From contig NC_056551.1 in NCBI RefSeq assembly GCF_910596095.1, positions 13,285,501 through 13,349,500 of the forward strand: a stretch of DNA of 64,000 bases, written 5' to 3'. The translations under genes were made by a program, and so were the position numbers. Below, one piece after another: positions 19,969-41,989 of the stretch. Position 1 is the stretch's first letter. Each line of letters opens with the position of its first letter. The notes under the pieces were generated by a model. The model was given only the letters and a program-made list of their open reading frames with translations, was not told the DNA's origin and made no database searches. The stretch is from Thunnus maccoyii (lineage: Eukaryota > Chordata > Actinopteri > Scombriformes > Scombridae).

Positions 19969-21944
19969 TCTTCGCTTTGAACTTGTTAACTCTTTCTGGA
20001 TTAACACCGGTCACATGACATTTGCTGCTGTCATAATAGATCATGTAATAAAATCCAAAGTCTTCTTCATGTGCAGATTTGTTCTTCTATTGCACTTTCT
20101 TTTGTCTTTGCTTAATTAAAGTTCTTTCATCTGTTTTTATACCTAAAATAACAATAAGTGGATCACTGCAGAATCACCCCACACTGATAGTAAACAGTCT
20201 TCTTAACAAGGATACAGACAGAAAAGCCAATCAAGACAGCCGATCTATTTTTTTCACTGGATGTGCTGCTCAGTACTATAATCCTTCTTGTATGGCCTGA
20301 AATGGATCACTGACAGATATAGACACAATACACATCTTTTTATAGATTATTTAAATTCCTAAATGCAATATATTAATATTTATTGGAATTTGGAGGTTAA
20401 TATAGGGGCTTATAAAAACTCCCTTTCTGAGGGATTTTTCTCATGATGACAACAGAGATTTGATACTAAAATTCCAACAAGTCATTCTGAAACGCCACAT
20501 AATAATTTACTGTAAAAAAGGGTGTTTGATGACAAGTACTTCTCTTGATCCTGTAAAACCTTTTAGATAAATTAACCTTTGATCTGAGGACACCTGTGAA
20601 CCCAAAGGTGGTTATAGCAACAGAGCATGCTCCAAGCATCAGGTCATGATTATGAGCTGGTTTTGATTGGCTGACAGACCCAGGGTAAAGCTAAGATGAT
20701 TATTGCACCGTCTGCTGATCATCATAACTACCCTTCTGTGTTTATATCTATTTTAGTACTCTCACGTTCAAGGACTGAGCAAACATCCGCTGCCTAAAAC
20801 CTTAAGCTTATACCGCTGAGCTATTTCCTGGTATTTGGAGTTGTGGCTCTGTGTTTGGTATATTGTGATGTGAAAAAGAAAAAATTAAAGAGTTTCAAAG
20901 GTAGGGAGGATTATTTATTTGGGCCTTGGTCAAAAAAGATTTAGGAAGATATGACTAAAATCATGTATTTCCACTCTGAGCTGACCGGTTCTTTCTAACA
21001 TCCAGCTTCAGAGAATCCCTGTTTCATGACCAGCTGGAGACCTTTGTTGAATTGTCATTCCTCATCTACTTTCTGCAATAATAAAGACATAAAATGCTCC
21101 CTAAAAATGATAAACACACACTTTTAATATAAGTTTTGAGTATTATTATTCTCTGCACACCCACACAGTCCTGAAAAGACGACTTATCAAGCAAATTAAG
21201 TCGAGACACCTGAGACCAAGGCTTTAATGAGTACAGGTGGTGAGATGTGGGTCTGCTGTCATCTTGTGGTGCATGTCAACATTGCAACTAGCGAGTGGTA
21301 AGTACATTGGTAGTATAGTAGTGATGTGGAACTCTAAATCCAAACTGGAACGTGCTTTTTCTGAAGAAAATGCATGTGATTGCTGCTAGCTGATTAGACT
21401 ACTAGCTGCAGCAGGTGCTACAAACTGTGGCTCTAGCAGCATTTTTTTTATATATTGTACAGAAGAGGTTATATAAGAGTCACATGTAACAGTATATATT
21501 GACTGAGTACCGTGCATATCTATCTTCATCATCGTTTGAATTGTTCTGACTCCTCTGACACACATGTTTAAAAAGATACAACAGCCTCCATCAGATCAGA
21601 CAAAAGGTTTTCTGGACAGTTTTCACACCACTGTAATGTATGCTAGGAGGTATATTCCAAGAAGCTAATATTGTTTCTAAACAACTTAATTTGAAGAGAG
21701 GAGACAAGGTGACAGGGAGTGGAGTCTGTGTGTGTGTATTTGTGCCTGCCGGTATGCAGTGTGTCTTTCTTTATATTGTTTTTGTGTGCGCACGTGTGTG
21801 AGACTGAAGCAGTTTTGAGCTGTGGATGAAACCTGAAGCCACTGATGGTTTGAATGTACTTACAGTTAAACAGGAGAGAGATAATCTGAATTGGAGCCAG
21901 CTGTGTGTCTGTGTGTTCGCATTTGCTTAAAGTGAGCAGTCCTG

Positions 21945-22040
21945 CCAGGAACAGGGATTTGAACCCACAACCTTGTAATCTCATAAGGAAGCTGACCATG
22001 AGAACATTGCTTAAACCGCTGAGCCAGCAGACTAGCACCG
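21945..22040 (-). repeat. tRNA-like sequence, probable SINE head or tRNA pseudogene
   Basis: On the minus strand a good RNA polymerase III box A (TGGCTCAGCGG, 22026-22016) is followed by a box B (GGTTCAAATCC, 21965-21955), one base from GGTTCGAATCC. The ends can pair imperfectly as an acceptor stem (AGTCTGCT with GCAGGACT). The box spacing resembles class II tRNAs (Leu or Ser), but I cannot fold a normal anticodon arm with confidence. It is more likely a tRNA-derived SINE fragment than a working tRNA. Confidence 0.55.
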
Positions 22041-22914
22041 ACATGTTAAGAAAACATTCCCAATTTGTTGAGGAGAAATCGATTTGCCTAAAACTAAAGC
22101 TTGTAGCCCAGAGATTTGTACATCATTAGTGGCAGCAAGATTAGCTGAGGATGAGGATGTTTAATATCTGTACAAGAAACAGGAGGGACCACCTGCAGTT
22201 TGTATTGCAGTCAATGACAGCCAGACAGTGTGTTTCCTATAAATTAAGGTTTAGATCTCAAAAACTATAACTCCTATAGGAAATATATTTACATTTTGAG
22301 AGAGAGGAGGCTCGTGGCAACATTTTGATGATTACAATCACAGTTTGTCAAACTTCTATCCGTCCATCCAGTCGTCCCTCAGCCTGCAGATTGTAAGCAC
22401 GTTTTCGCTGATTTACAGAAATCCTCTTTTGATCCTGTTTTTATTCAGCTGCAGCCTCACTAATCCTTTAAGAACTCTCACCAGACTCCATACAACTATT
22501 TCACCTTTTTAGAGTTCACTGTAAAAACACTGCTGCAGGACTCGTGTCATGATTCGTAGAGATTTCACACACCAGCACAGCCAATGAAATGACTGAGGTT
22601 TGGAATACTATGGGGAAGGTTGGGATAGTTTTGGAGGATGTTTTTGATAGTTTGGAGGAGGAACAATTTTGGAGTTTCACAGCGTCGACATCTCTACAGT
22701 GGTTTGAAGAGACAGTTTGACCTTTGACCTGAACATTCAAAACACTTTTCTGGAGTTTTTAAAGTAAGTTAGTTTTAAAAACTCATACATAAAGTTTGTT
22801 TTGGTTCTCAGTTTCATTCTGATGGAACTGAAGCTCAAAGCCTGAAGACACCCCTGATTATTATTACTATTATTAATTATAAGTGAACACTGTAACAGCT
22901 GAGAGGAGATAAAA

Positions 22915-23565
22915 CATGAACCATCTTCTTTCAGCTGTTCCCACTAGGAGGGTCGCCACAGCAGATCATTTCCATTTCTTCCTGTCCTCTGCATCTTCCT
23001 CTGTCGCAGCAACCACCTGCATGTCTGTCCCCACCCTATCCATAAACCCCCTCTTAGACCCTCCTCTTTTTCCTCTTGCCTGGCAGCTCCATCTTCAGCA
23101 TCCTTCTCCCAATATAACCAGCATCTCACTCTCCACCTCCATCTTGAACCCATCCGTCATTCCAACCACACACCTCACCGCTGTCAAACTGCCCTCATAC
23201 ATATCCTGCACCACTCTTACATACTTCTCTGCCACTCCCGACTTCCTCATACAATCCCACACCTCCTCTCTCGGCACCCTGTCATATGCTTTCTCTGGAT
23301 CCACAAAGACACAAAAACTCCTTCTGACCTTCTCTATACTTCTCCATCAACATCCTCTAAGCAAACGTCGCTTCTGTAGTGCTCTTTCCTGGCATGAAGC
23401 CATACTGCTGCTCACTAATCATCACCTCTCCTCTCAGTCTAGCCCCTTTCCCATAGCTTCATGCTGTGACTGATCAACTTTATACCTCTGTAGTTATTAC
23501 AGATCTGCACATCACCATTATTCTTGAAAATCGGTACCAGTACACCTCTTGTGTGCCATCAGTGT
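22915..23565 (-). mobile_element. Broken RTE-type non-LTR retrotransposon (reverse transcriptase remnant)
   Basis: The minus strand encodes pieces of a LINE reverse transcriptase in order. A segment with NYRGIKLISHSMKLWE comes first (about 23490-23440), then QQYGFMPGKS, then EKAYDRVPREEVWDCMRKSG and YVRVVQDMYEG (23300-23180). The frame then jumps to the C-terminal basic region and the 3' end (about 23120-22930), so the rest of the polymerase domain is missing. Frame breaks occur between the pieces. The protein phrases match RTE-clade elements common in fishes. The copy is truncated at its 5' end, internally deleted and not functional. The 185-residue plus-strand frame opposite it is an antisense artefact. 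Confidence 0.85.
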
Positions 23566-24017
23566 TCGAAAAATATTTTTATTAATTTGAAGATTATAAA
23601 AATGTTTCACTGAAGACACAGAGATGGCCCAGCTATGCTTTTTCCCCAAACCTTGTGACTTGATATAATTACTCATTGACAATATTTACAACAGTGAATG
23701 AACAGCCATTTGAATTGTGACTTAAAATTTAAGACAAATGATACAACTTCAAGGTGTATCTTGCAAACCATGTCTCACTTTAGCATCTCCATTTAAAATG
23801 TTAATAAACATTTGTACATTTATATAATTAGAAAGTAATAGAAAAACAAAGCATGGAGCTCATTCAAGTAGTTACACTTAAACTTAGGTCATTTAAAAAG
23901 TAAATACTTACTTACTACAAATAAAGACATAAAACATTATAAACATGTTAACATGCTCCTCTAATGTAAGCTGTAACCAAACTGTCCAAGTTAAGTGTGT
24001 ATTTATAAGGGTTTGTA

Positions 24018-24040
24018 GTGAGTGAGTGAGTGAGTGAGTG
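24018..24040. repeat. (GAGT)n short tandem repeat
   Basis: About six GAGT units. Confidence 0.85.
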
Positions 24041-24162
24041 ATCAAGAATAACTGAGTGAGTAACTGAAAAGTGTGGCTAACAGACTGATTGTGTGGGTGG
24101 ATGAGAGGGTTCACTGACCTATATGAAGTCCCACTCGAAAGTCCATTTGTTTCTTTAGTAGA

Positions 24163-24276
24163 CACACAAGGGTTGACGGATGTCATCGTTTTCTGTGTGA
24201 TTTTCTGTCTTCTCTGACAGGACTTTGTCCCGTTCTGCCGGGGTGCCTCCCTCAGAGTTTATCCCTGTGAGCCTGA
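24163..24276 (-). other. Orphan exon-like open frame with strong acceptor and stop
   Basis: On the minus strand a very good acceptor (TTTTTTGTCTTTCAG) is followed by an open frame in phase 1, of about 37 codons. It starts LTGINSEGGTPAERDK, is rich in charged residues, and ends in QPLCVY and a TAA stop. It looks like the last coding exon of a membrane or signalling protein. I do not recognise it, and I found no convincing partner exon between 24.3 and 26.5 kb. The donor candidate near 25075 does not keep the frame open. It may be a remnant, part of a long gene, or chance. Confidence 0.25.
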
Positions 24277-26174
24277 AAGACAAAAAAGTGTGTTCAGAGA
24301 GGGTATGAAAAAATGTTCTAATTAATAAGATAATAATACTTAATTTATATAGTGCATCGATTATTCAGTATTGCATCTATCTAGGGATGCAACACTGTAT
24401 TTTACAACCCTGGCAGGTTTGTAAAGTCTGGAAACATGATCAATCCCAAACACTGGCTGTGGCAACTATGGGTGTCGGTAAAATTCAAAAGTTCAAAAGA
24501 CCAATAAGTATTCAGGACAAACTATTATTGGTGCAAGAAAAGCACATGGTCAGTATGTGAAATCATGTATGATTAAGCTTAACTGAGTGTGTGAGTGAGT
24601 GTATTATAGTCAAGTGTATATACAGTGTGATGCGTATGCGTGTGCGTATATGTGCTGCCTATAGTGTCCTGAAAATGTTCTTATGGTGATTTTAAAATGG
24701 ACTCTTGGGAGATTAGCCAAAGGGATCCAAATAAACAAATGTATTCCTAATTGATTTTAGGTTTAATGTTAAGATTTAGGCCTCCGTGTTAAAATTTACC
24801 AAAATAACAACTGTAAAAATAGATCAGGTTTAGCCTTATGTTCCTAAAAATGCACTATTTATTAACCTCAATGAAGTACATGAAAAAAATTTGGCTCATA
24901 GAACAGCACTGAGAGGCACAGCAGGGAGTTTTGGTGTGTGCTACTAAACCCCTGTGAGGCTAAATAACTGCCCCAGAAAGAGGTGATTACTGCAATTCAT
25001 ATTTTGGATTTCCTATAGTCACACACACTCAAATCAATAACACACACAATTATTAAACTGAACAACCTAACTTACTATGTTCCCCCGACCCCGCCCCCTC
25101 ATAGTCACACACACTCTGGACCTGCCGTAATCTATTATAGTGGAAGCAGATTATCTATTTGACCTTTTGTTTAAGGTGTTTATGAAACCTTATTATAGAC
25201 AGGTGTTCCCTGCTCTGAATGAAAGGATTTTCTCACAGACCATCTCTGTCTCTCATTTTATGTGTGTGTGTGTGTGTGTTTCTTTCTAACAATACTATTC
25301 CATGAATGTCAAATCAGACGCTCTAAAGTAGCTCTCTCTCTCTTTCAGCCCTTTCAGCATGACGACAGATACACTCTCTAATCATCATATCGCTTAAAGC
25401 TGTGGAAACACAGAAAGGTACTGCAGGTGGACTGCATTAAAGATTGAATGTGGAGAAAGACAGAGAGTTGGGGTGCTGAGATAATCAGGTAGTGTCCTAA
25501 CTAAATAGGGCTTATGCCAGAGGAGGCCTTGTTTAATAAGGACTTAAAGAGCTTGTACAGGTACTGTAGGCCTGCATGCGTGACAGAGACGGACAGAGAC
25601 AGTACACTGAAAAAGACAAAACAAACTGAAAAATAATATGGAGAGGATAAAGAAAAATACTCATGAATATATAATTGTATCTTGTAAATGTCATGTTGAT
25701 GCATACACAAAGCCTGCCTGACAAAGATTTTGATTTTTATCATTTATTTTTTTAGTTCAATGTGTCACATTGTTAGTTTTTTTTTGTCTTTGTGTAAATT
25801 TATTCAAGTCAGAGAAAGAACTATGAATATAAATAATTCAATTTGAACTTGACTTTTAAATTAACTGTCAAGGAAATGCTCACTTGAATTAAATGTTAAA
25901 TTGAGAATTCATGAGTGCAATGAAAAAGAGAGTGATATGTTATTGCACATGTTGATTTGTATAGCTTTTGTGTGAAATCTGGGTGTTTTACATACAGAAG
26001 ATTTTCCTGCACATTTTGATCTAATGTGATTTATTCAACCTAACTGTGCTGTCATAAAGGTGCTGAATGTACTGAAGCAAACTGGGGCTGGATCATATGG
26101 CCCACATATCTGTTACTAGATGATCAGCTGACGAGTTTAGCATAGGCAGATCCCTGCTAACCTTCAGCACTATC

Positions 26175-26273
26175 TGCTGATGACAGATGGATTGTTTGGA
26201 TTCAGCCCTCTGACTACTCCTCAGGGCTCTCCCTCACTCAGTCCGCTCATCCCACTAACAGGGGGTGGGATTA
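26175..26273 (+). promoter_or_regulatory. Candidate photoreceptor control sites upstream of pde6b
   Basis: About 280-380 bases before the pde6b ATG there is a TGCTGA half-site of the kind bound by NRL (26175-26180) and a GGATTA core of the kind bound by CRX/OTX (26268-26273). Rod genes, including mammalian PDE6B, use such sites. These short motifs are common by chance, so this is an inference from gene identity and position. Confidence 0.3.
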
Positions 26274-26553
26274 TCTTTTTTTTATCTGCGTTTGAATGTG
26301 TCCACCTCTGTTTTCCCCCTTTCTGTGTAACAATTGGGTAAGGTCTGGTTTTATTTCGGAGGTCTAAACTGGAGAATACTGAGACGTTTTTGTACCTGTT
26401 TTGCATATTTTGTCTTTTACTTTTACTCAGACATTTGGAGAAGTTGGAGGTAGCTCATTTAGAGCAGTGTTGGACCAAGCAGGAGCTTCATCGCTGACCT
26501 GAAGAAGGAGACGACAGGGACATTTGGGAGGAGAAGAGGAGACAGAAGGAACC

Positions 26554-36357
<9,804 letters not shown>

Positions 36358-36445
36358 AACATCTCAGAGCTGTGCACATGATGTGAGTGCACACAGACAG
36401 TACGTGACAGACTGACTTTGTCTCACCTACCGAGGAAAAAAATGC

Positions 36446-36451
36446 AATAAA
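36446..36451 (+). other. Polyadenylation signal AATAAA of pde6b
   Basis: The first AATAAA lies about 90 bases after the pde6b stop codon. If it is used, the 3' untranslated region is very short. Longer forms could end further on. Confidence 0.45.
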
Positions 36452-38783
36452 GTCAGGAAGACGGATACAAGAGTGTAAGCAGAGCCCCGTAGTATTTCTT
36501 CAGTAAAAACTGGTGCCGATCAGAAAGGAAAAACTGAAACAAAGAAAGAATCCTCACCGAACAAAGCAATGTTTTTATCATTATGGGACACGACAGGGCA
36601 GGACACCACCACGCCTTGGGAAAACATCACTAAGGAACAATAGAAACAGCCAGTCATGGCTACTTTTACTTCAGGTTACATTGACGGAAAGCTGCCCATC
36701 CCTGTCTTAAAATTATTTGTATTTACATATGAATATAGAGTCAAGGTGATTTTTGCATTTCAGGTTTCTCTCATCCTCATAACTGTCTCCTTATCTCTTG
36801 AGGATTCATGTTAGTTACAGTGGGTGTATGTGTGGACATATATGTGTGTGTATATACTGTATGTGGTTCCTTGTTGTGAGTCATGTTTCTCAAATGTACA
36901 GATGACCACAACCTTTTATATTTTTTTTTTCCCGGTCTCTTAAACGTAGATATTTAATACAGCGAGCATCACAGGATACAACCTGTAAATACATCTGTGT
37001 AGTAAATAATACAAATGTTCATTATACATAAGAGTGAACATGCAGTTTTGTTTTCAAACAGGCAACAAGTAATTATTTTTATCTGAAGATGGTACAAAAA
37101 GTTTGGAGTTCTATTTTGTCATATATTGTGAAATATTGTAAAATTTGTTTTAGGCTTCACAGAACAGTTAGATTGAAATGTCATATCATCCTTTATTAGT
37201 GAACTACTGTACATTATATTCCATAAGGTTTATGTAATGTTCACTCCTTCCAGTCATTTACTATTTACAAATGAGAGTCTGTTTACTTTTACTGCAGAGA
37301 GCCAAAGGTAGATGTTCAGTGCTGCTGAAGTACAGTTACTTCTCATACATATCAATGCAACGCAATAGAGATTTAAGTTTACTGCCAGCAAACAAGCGTT
37401 TAGATGCTTATTCATGATGCCTTTATACTGTACATATGTGTGAGAGTAGCCTAGAATATATTTTACAAATATAATATTACAAATGTCTTATTAAGTAAGA
37501 ACAAGTTGACATTCAGTTCTTATCTGTAAAATTGGGTGGTTCCAGATAAGACTGATTCATTCAGGTTATTCTATTGTTTAAATCTGACTTAACTGTCATT
37601 ATTATGAGCTGAATGATTGGACTTCACCATAAGCTTAATTCAAATTTTTAAGCTTACTGTAATAGCAGCAGTACTAAAAAACTTTCTCAAAGCTGCAAAA
37701 AAAACCCCAGAAAATAAGTTGTACATTAATGTCCATGCGGAAATGAACCTCTGCGGTGGACCCATCATGTGTTTTGATGTCAGAGGGAACTGAAACACCT
37801 CAGGAAACATATGAAGAACATGCAAACTGCACAAAAAAAAGAAAGGACTGTCGTGCTGTGAGGCAGCGGTGTTAACCACTGAGCCTCTAATAACAATCCC
37901 TGAAGATGGGCCTTGAAGGCGACAAGGGAACAAAGCTGTTTGAGACAGCCCAAAGGAGCAACTGAGCTTCTTGTAATGACTTGTACAGATTCCATCCCTG
38001 TAAATATAAAAAAAAATATTTTTCTAGTTGAAATATAGATGCTTATTTTTTAATTAGTAAGTTACTGAAATTTGAGCGCACTAGCAAAATGAGTCAAGTA
38101 ATTTCTTATTCCCCTTATTTACTGAAATATGGTTTTATTGTGCTTGTCTCAATTTACTGGTGTACAAGTATTCCACGTATGGAAAGAAGGAATGTACCCA
38201 TAACATTCTTAAATAGACTTACTTTACTTTATGGTCAGTATTTTAAAGCTTGCCTCCTCATGTGCTCCATGTGTACGTGACGACCCAAATAAAGCAAATG
38301 TATTTTTATGGAGGTAACTGGGTGACTTATTTCTGTGTATTAAAACTTTTTTTTGAGACTTACAAACAAGCTAAAGGAGAAGATAGCTTGAAATTTTGCT
38401 TGAGGTTTGGTAACTCACTACATATCACTAATCTGACTTATTATTGGAATCAAGTAAAGCTAAATTTGGTTTATTTAGTCATATCCAGCACCATGAAATA
38501 TAGGAAAACCTCATCTGGATTGACATTATCTACAGGAAAATGATTTTTGCCTTCATTATAAAGCACTAGCTTGCACTGTATAATTGTATAATGCAACACA
38601 GACTTCATAATGAAGATTACAACATTACACAACACAAGAGTATTGAGGGAACACTTCTGTCCACACTGCACTTTCTACTACTGGTCCATGACCCCAATCC
38701 TGGGATTGCTGCTAAACTAGGCCAGGATTACAACCATGCTCATCTCCTACTGAAGGACAGGTGTGTACACAATCACACACACA

Positions 38784-38824
<41 letters not shown>

Positions 38825-39038
38825 GCTCTAGTCACAAAATCTGTGTACAGTTTGTTCTTTCTTTGCATTCAGCAAACAAACTACACCTGAAGAACAGCAG
38901 AGAGTCAAGTGTTTTGAAATAAGACCTTCTTAATTGAATGATATTAACTGGTTTTATGGGAACTATAAAATCAACCCTTGCAAAAGCCATAAATAACACC
39001 CCAACACTTCAATTTTTACATGAAAAATAATGTGTGTT
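36452..39038. other. Gene-free region between pde6b and atp5me, convergent ends
   Basis: I see no gene here. The 3' ends of pde6b (plus) and atp5me (minus) face each other across it. Around 37735-37900 is a stretch with phrases of a common teleost repeat (ACATGCAAACTGCACA and a GAGGCAGCGGTGTTAACCAC-like segment), too diverged to classify. An (AC)n tract lies at 38774-38822. Confidence 0.5.
38774..38822. repeat. (AC)n microsatellite
   Basis: About 24 AC units with one interruption. Confidence 0.95.
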
Positions 39039-39044
39039 TTTATT
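39039..39044 (-). other. Polyadenylation signal of atp5me
   Basis: TTTATT on the plus strand (AATAAA on the minus strand) lies 37 bases after the atp5me stop codon, as expected for a short housekeeping transcript. Confidence 0.6.
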
Positions 39045-39080
39045 GAGTTTGGAACATATCAACACAGGTCCAGAGATTGT

Positions 39081-41699
39081 TCATTTCAGGATGGTGTCAG
39101 AATTTGCTGCAGAGAAGAGAAGAGGAGAGAGAACAAGCAGAGATATATAAATAAGACATTTTCTCATTAATTTGACACAATGTCATAATCTTTTAGATAA
39201 ACAACATGCTTGTGTGACAGACAGGTAAAGAGACAAGAACAAAGACAGTGTGACTGTGTTACCTTCAGCCAGCTGTTTGTTGATACGCTCCTGCTCCTCT
39301 CTGGCCTTCTTTTCTGCTTCCTCAATCTTCCTCTCCTCCTCAGCAATGGGCTTTAGGTACTCTGAACAATAACAAAAACATCATGACGGATCGATATTTA
39401 AAACAAATGCTGGACATTTTTATTTTAGCTTTATGTAGTGTGCGAAATATCCCGATGACAAGTGGAATCATACTCGTCTATCATTGTGTAGACAGATTTA
39501 CAGACATTTATAGGTGTACAGTACTTAATAAATCAGAGCAGACCTATGTCTCAATCCAAGTGGCTGTACAACATTATCAACAGAGCCAAGCCGATATATC
39601 AGCCAATATGAGCTTTTTGCAAATATATTGGTATCGGTGTGCATACAGGAAATGTCAGCCAACATGTAAGAGGAAATTGCAGAACAGAAACGCCAACTAC
39701 GTTTGTGATTGAGACACTTTTTGTAATTTACCTCAATCTGTCCACCAGAGAGCACAGACTGGTTCATTTCTCAACTGTAAAATGTCCCTCTAAATATGTA
39801 TCAAGGTCACGATATATCAGTATCAGCCTCAATAATCCAGTATCAGGCTATGAACACCACACTATTAAGCATCTTACGTCCCATGAAAAAATAAGAAATG
39901 TTTTAAAACAAGTTTTAAAACAAACAAAAATGTTTCCTGAAATTATCTCCTGACTAAAAGTAAGTGTGTAGTCCAAGCGCACTCGCCTCTTATTTAATTT
40001 GTTTGCCTCGTGATGTAAGGACTATTTAAGGACTTAAAAACTTAAATGAGGTTTGTCAAATAGGCAGCAGAGTAGTAAAACTGCAAGGGTTAAATATATC
40101 AATTAGCCTATATTTTTAGTTTGCACAACTAAGAAGCAGCACCATTATATCCATGCTATCAAGAGCGGGACGAAGATATACTTTGCTGCCTGTTTACTGT
40201 TTATTTCATTACCATTCAACATATCAACATGTAAATAAACAATATAAATAAATACCAAATAATAGGCTCAATTTTAGGCACCCAAAATGTGATTTGGAGG
40301 TTTTCAGGGGGTCCTAGATGTTAATTATGGGGTCTGAGACCACGTGTATTTTAGACAGTGGCTTTATGTTGATGGCTGAGATGCTTTGAGAAGTAGTCTT
40401 TGTATTCCATTTAAATCATACTGACATAAAAATATACATTTCATATATCAAACACTCACACCCTGTAGATTTCACAGGCCTACCTATCACCAAGCTATGA
40501 TATAGATAAATTAATGTGTACTATAATGATAACAAAATATAAGCAAGTCCCACTATATGGTCAATCCATGTCAAATCAGACAGAATCCAGGAAAGTGGCT
40601 GCAGCACCATCTTACACATTATATTATATTACATTACATTATATATTTTACAGGTCTTGCTTTTGGGTTCAATCAAAATCTGAGACGGTGCTGCATCAAC
40701 CTTATTTGATTTGACAAGGAATGACGCTGTAGTATGTTAATAGGCCCTTTTCCCAAGGACACACTTTGACTTGTCATAGTAGGGAAAGCAAAGGTATACT
40801 CATATTAAATTAACGGTAGCTCTAGTTTATTGTCCCAGCAATCCCTGACAGTTACAGTGAGCCAGCATGCACAATAACAGGACCCTGAAACTGAAGCAGC
40901 CAAATGAAATCAGCTATCATTCATTTTATTACAATTACATTAATTACAGCTTTTCTCATACAAACACATGGACTTACCAAACCTCTGTTTGCCATAAAAC
41001 ATGCCAAGCAGCAGGGCAGACCATCTGGCCGTCTGAAATAAAGAGATTCAGCTGTGTTAACTAGTGAAACTACTATAACTATGACTGATATCAACCAGCA
41101 TAACTGTATGAGCTAGCAAAAATGGGCAATCGAGCCAGAAACTTTATCCTTATTTCAAGATTTTCCCTGCAACACTTTCCTGATGTAACTATCTATCATT
41201 TTCAACTTTTTTTCCCTACAGTTCTGTGTTTAATAAAACCCTGCGTCACAGCTTAGTTAACTTTAGCTGCACACAAACCACGCTGAGTAGGGCGAAGTTC
41301 AGTTTTTCTGACCTTCTAGCGACAGTGAATAAGGTTAACTAGCTGTCGACTGTAATGACACATTAAGCTCATTGACAACTATCTTAACGTTAGTTATTTT
41401 AATCACGAACACCGCAGCAGACAGATGTGGAAAAGGCTGCAGATTTTCCAGCTGTTTTTAGCGGACAGTGATTCACCTGTGAGAAGTTACCCCTCAATGT
41501 CATTGCTAGCAAACATTAGCTAGCATGCTATTCGAATAACGGACATTAACGGCCATGTCGGTGACAGCCCCGCATTTTGAGAGGTGTGCTGGAGATTTTA
41601 ATAAATCACCTTCCTTTGAATTTATAAAAATCAATTTAAAACAATCTTTAAATAACTTATTACCTTGATGAGCGGCGACACAGCGACTGGAGGAACCAT
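39081..41699 (-). CDS. atp5me: ATP synthase membrane subunit e
   Basis: This small subunit of the mitochondrial F1Fo ATP synthase sits in the inner membrane and helps to dimerise the complex and shape cristae. Four exons lie on the minus strand: 41699-41664, 41032-40978, 39361-39263 and 39106-39081. They give 72 codons, so 71 aa, the usual size. The N-terminus MVPPVAVSPLIK matches the vertebrate protein (MVPPVQVSPLIK). The membrane helix WSALLLGMFYGKQRF carries the GxxxG motif used in helix packing. A charged helix rich in Glu and Lys follows, and the C-terminus ends SDTILK. This short multi-exon gene is too fragmented for simple open-frame detection. Its position next to pde6b matches the PDE6B-ATP5ME neighbourhood known in mammals. 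Confidence 0.95.
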
Positions 41700-41985
41700 G
41701 GTGAAGACAGCGAGGAAGTGTGTTCTTCTTCTTTGACGTTTAAAGGCAGTTTGCAAACAACGAATTGGCGCATTACCGCCATCGACTGGTGGAAAGTGGA
41801 GCAGCATGTCTAGTATTTGTAATATCCATAAAGAAAAACTCATATTTTCTCAAATTAGTTCGTCTAAGATACTGAAATAGGATTTTATAACACTTATTTA
41901 TTGAGTTTTTTTGTAGAATATCCGTTAGATCAAAGTGTACTTTTATCTTTCTGAGGTTTTAAATCACCTTCTTCCTCATATGTCT
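41700..41985. other. Upstream flank of atp5me
   Basis: The sequence directly before the atp5me ATG contains the expected promoter area but shows no TATA box. I recognise no other element. Confidence 0.4.
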
Positions 41986-41989
41986 GACA

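Larger units (their letters stand above)
18760..26150. other. Shared upstream region of purpurin and pde6b, gene-poor
   Basis: The two retinal genes diverge from this 7 kb region. It holds an (AC)n tract, a tRNA-like sequence, an RTE-type retrotransposon remnant, a (GAGT)n tract and one orphan exon-like frame, listed separately. I see no complete gene. The remaining sequence is AT-rich and unassigned. Confidence 0.55.

Noticed and set aside
22916-23473. A 185-residue plus-strand frame rich in Ser, Thr and Pro
   Set aside because: It is antisense to the reverse transcriptase remnant; the minus strand explains the sequence fully.
37735-37900. Possible SINE or helitron-like fragment
   Set aside because: Only a few remembered phrases match, and no ends or boxes can be defined, so it is mentioned only in the region entry.
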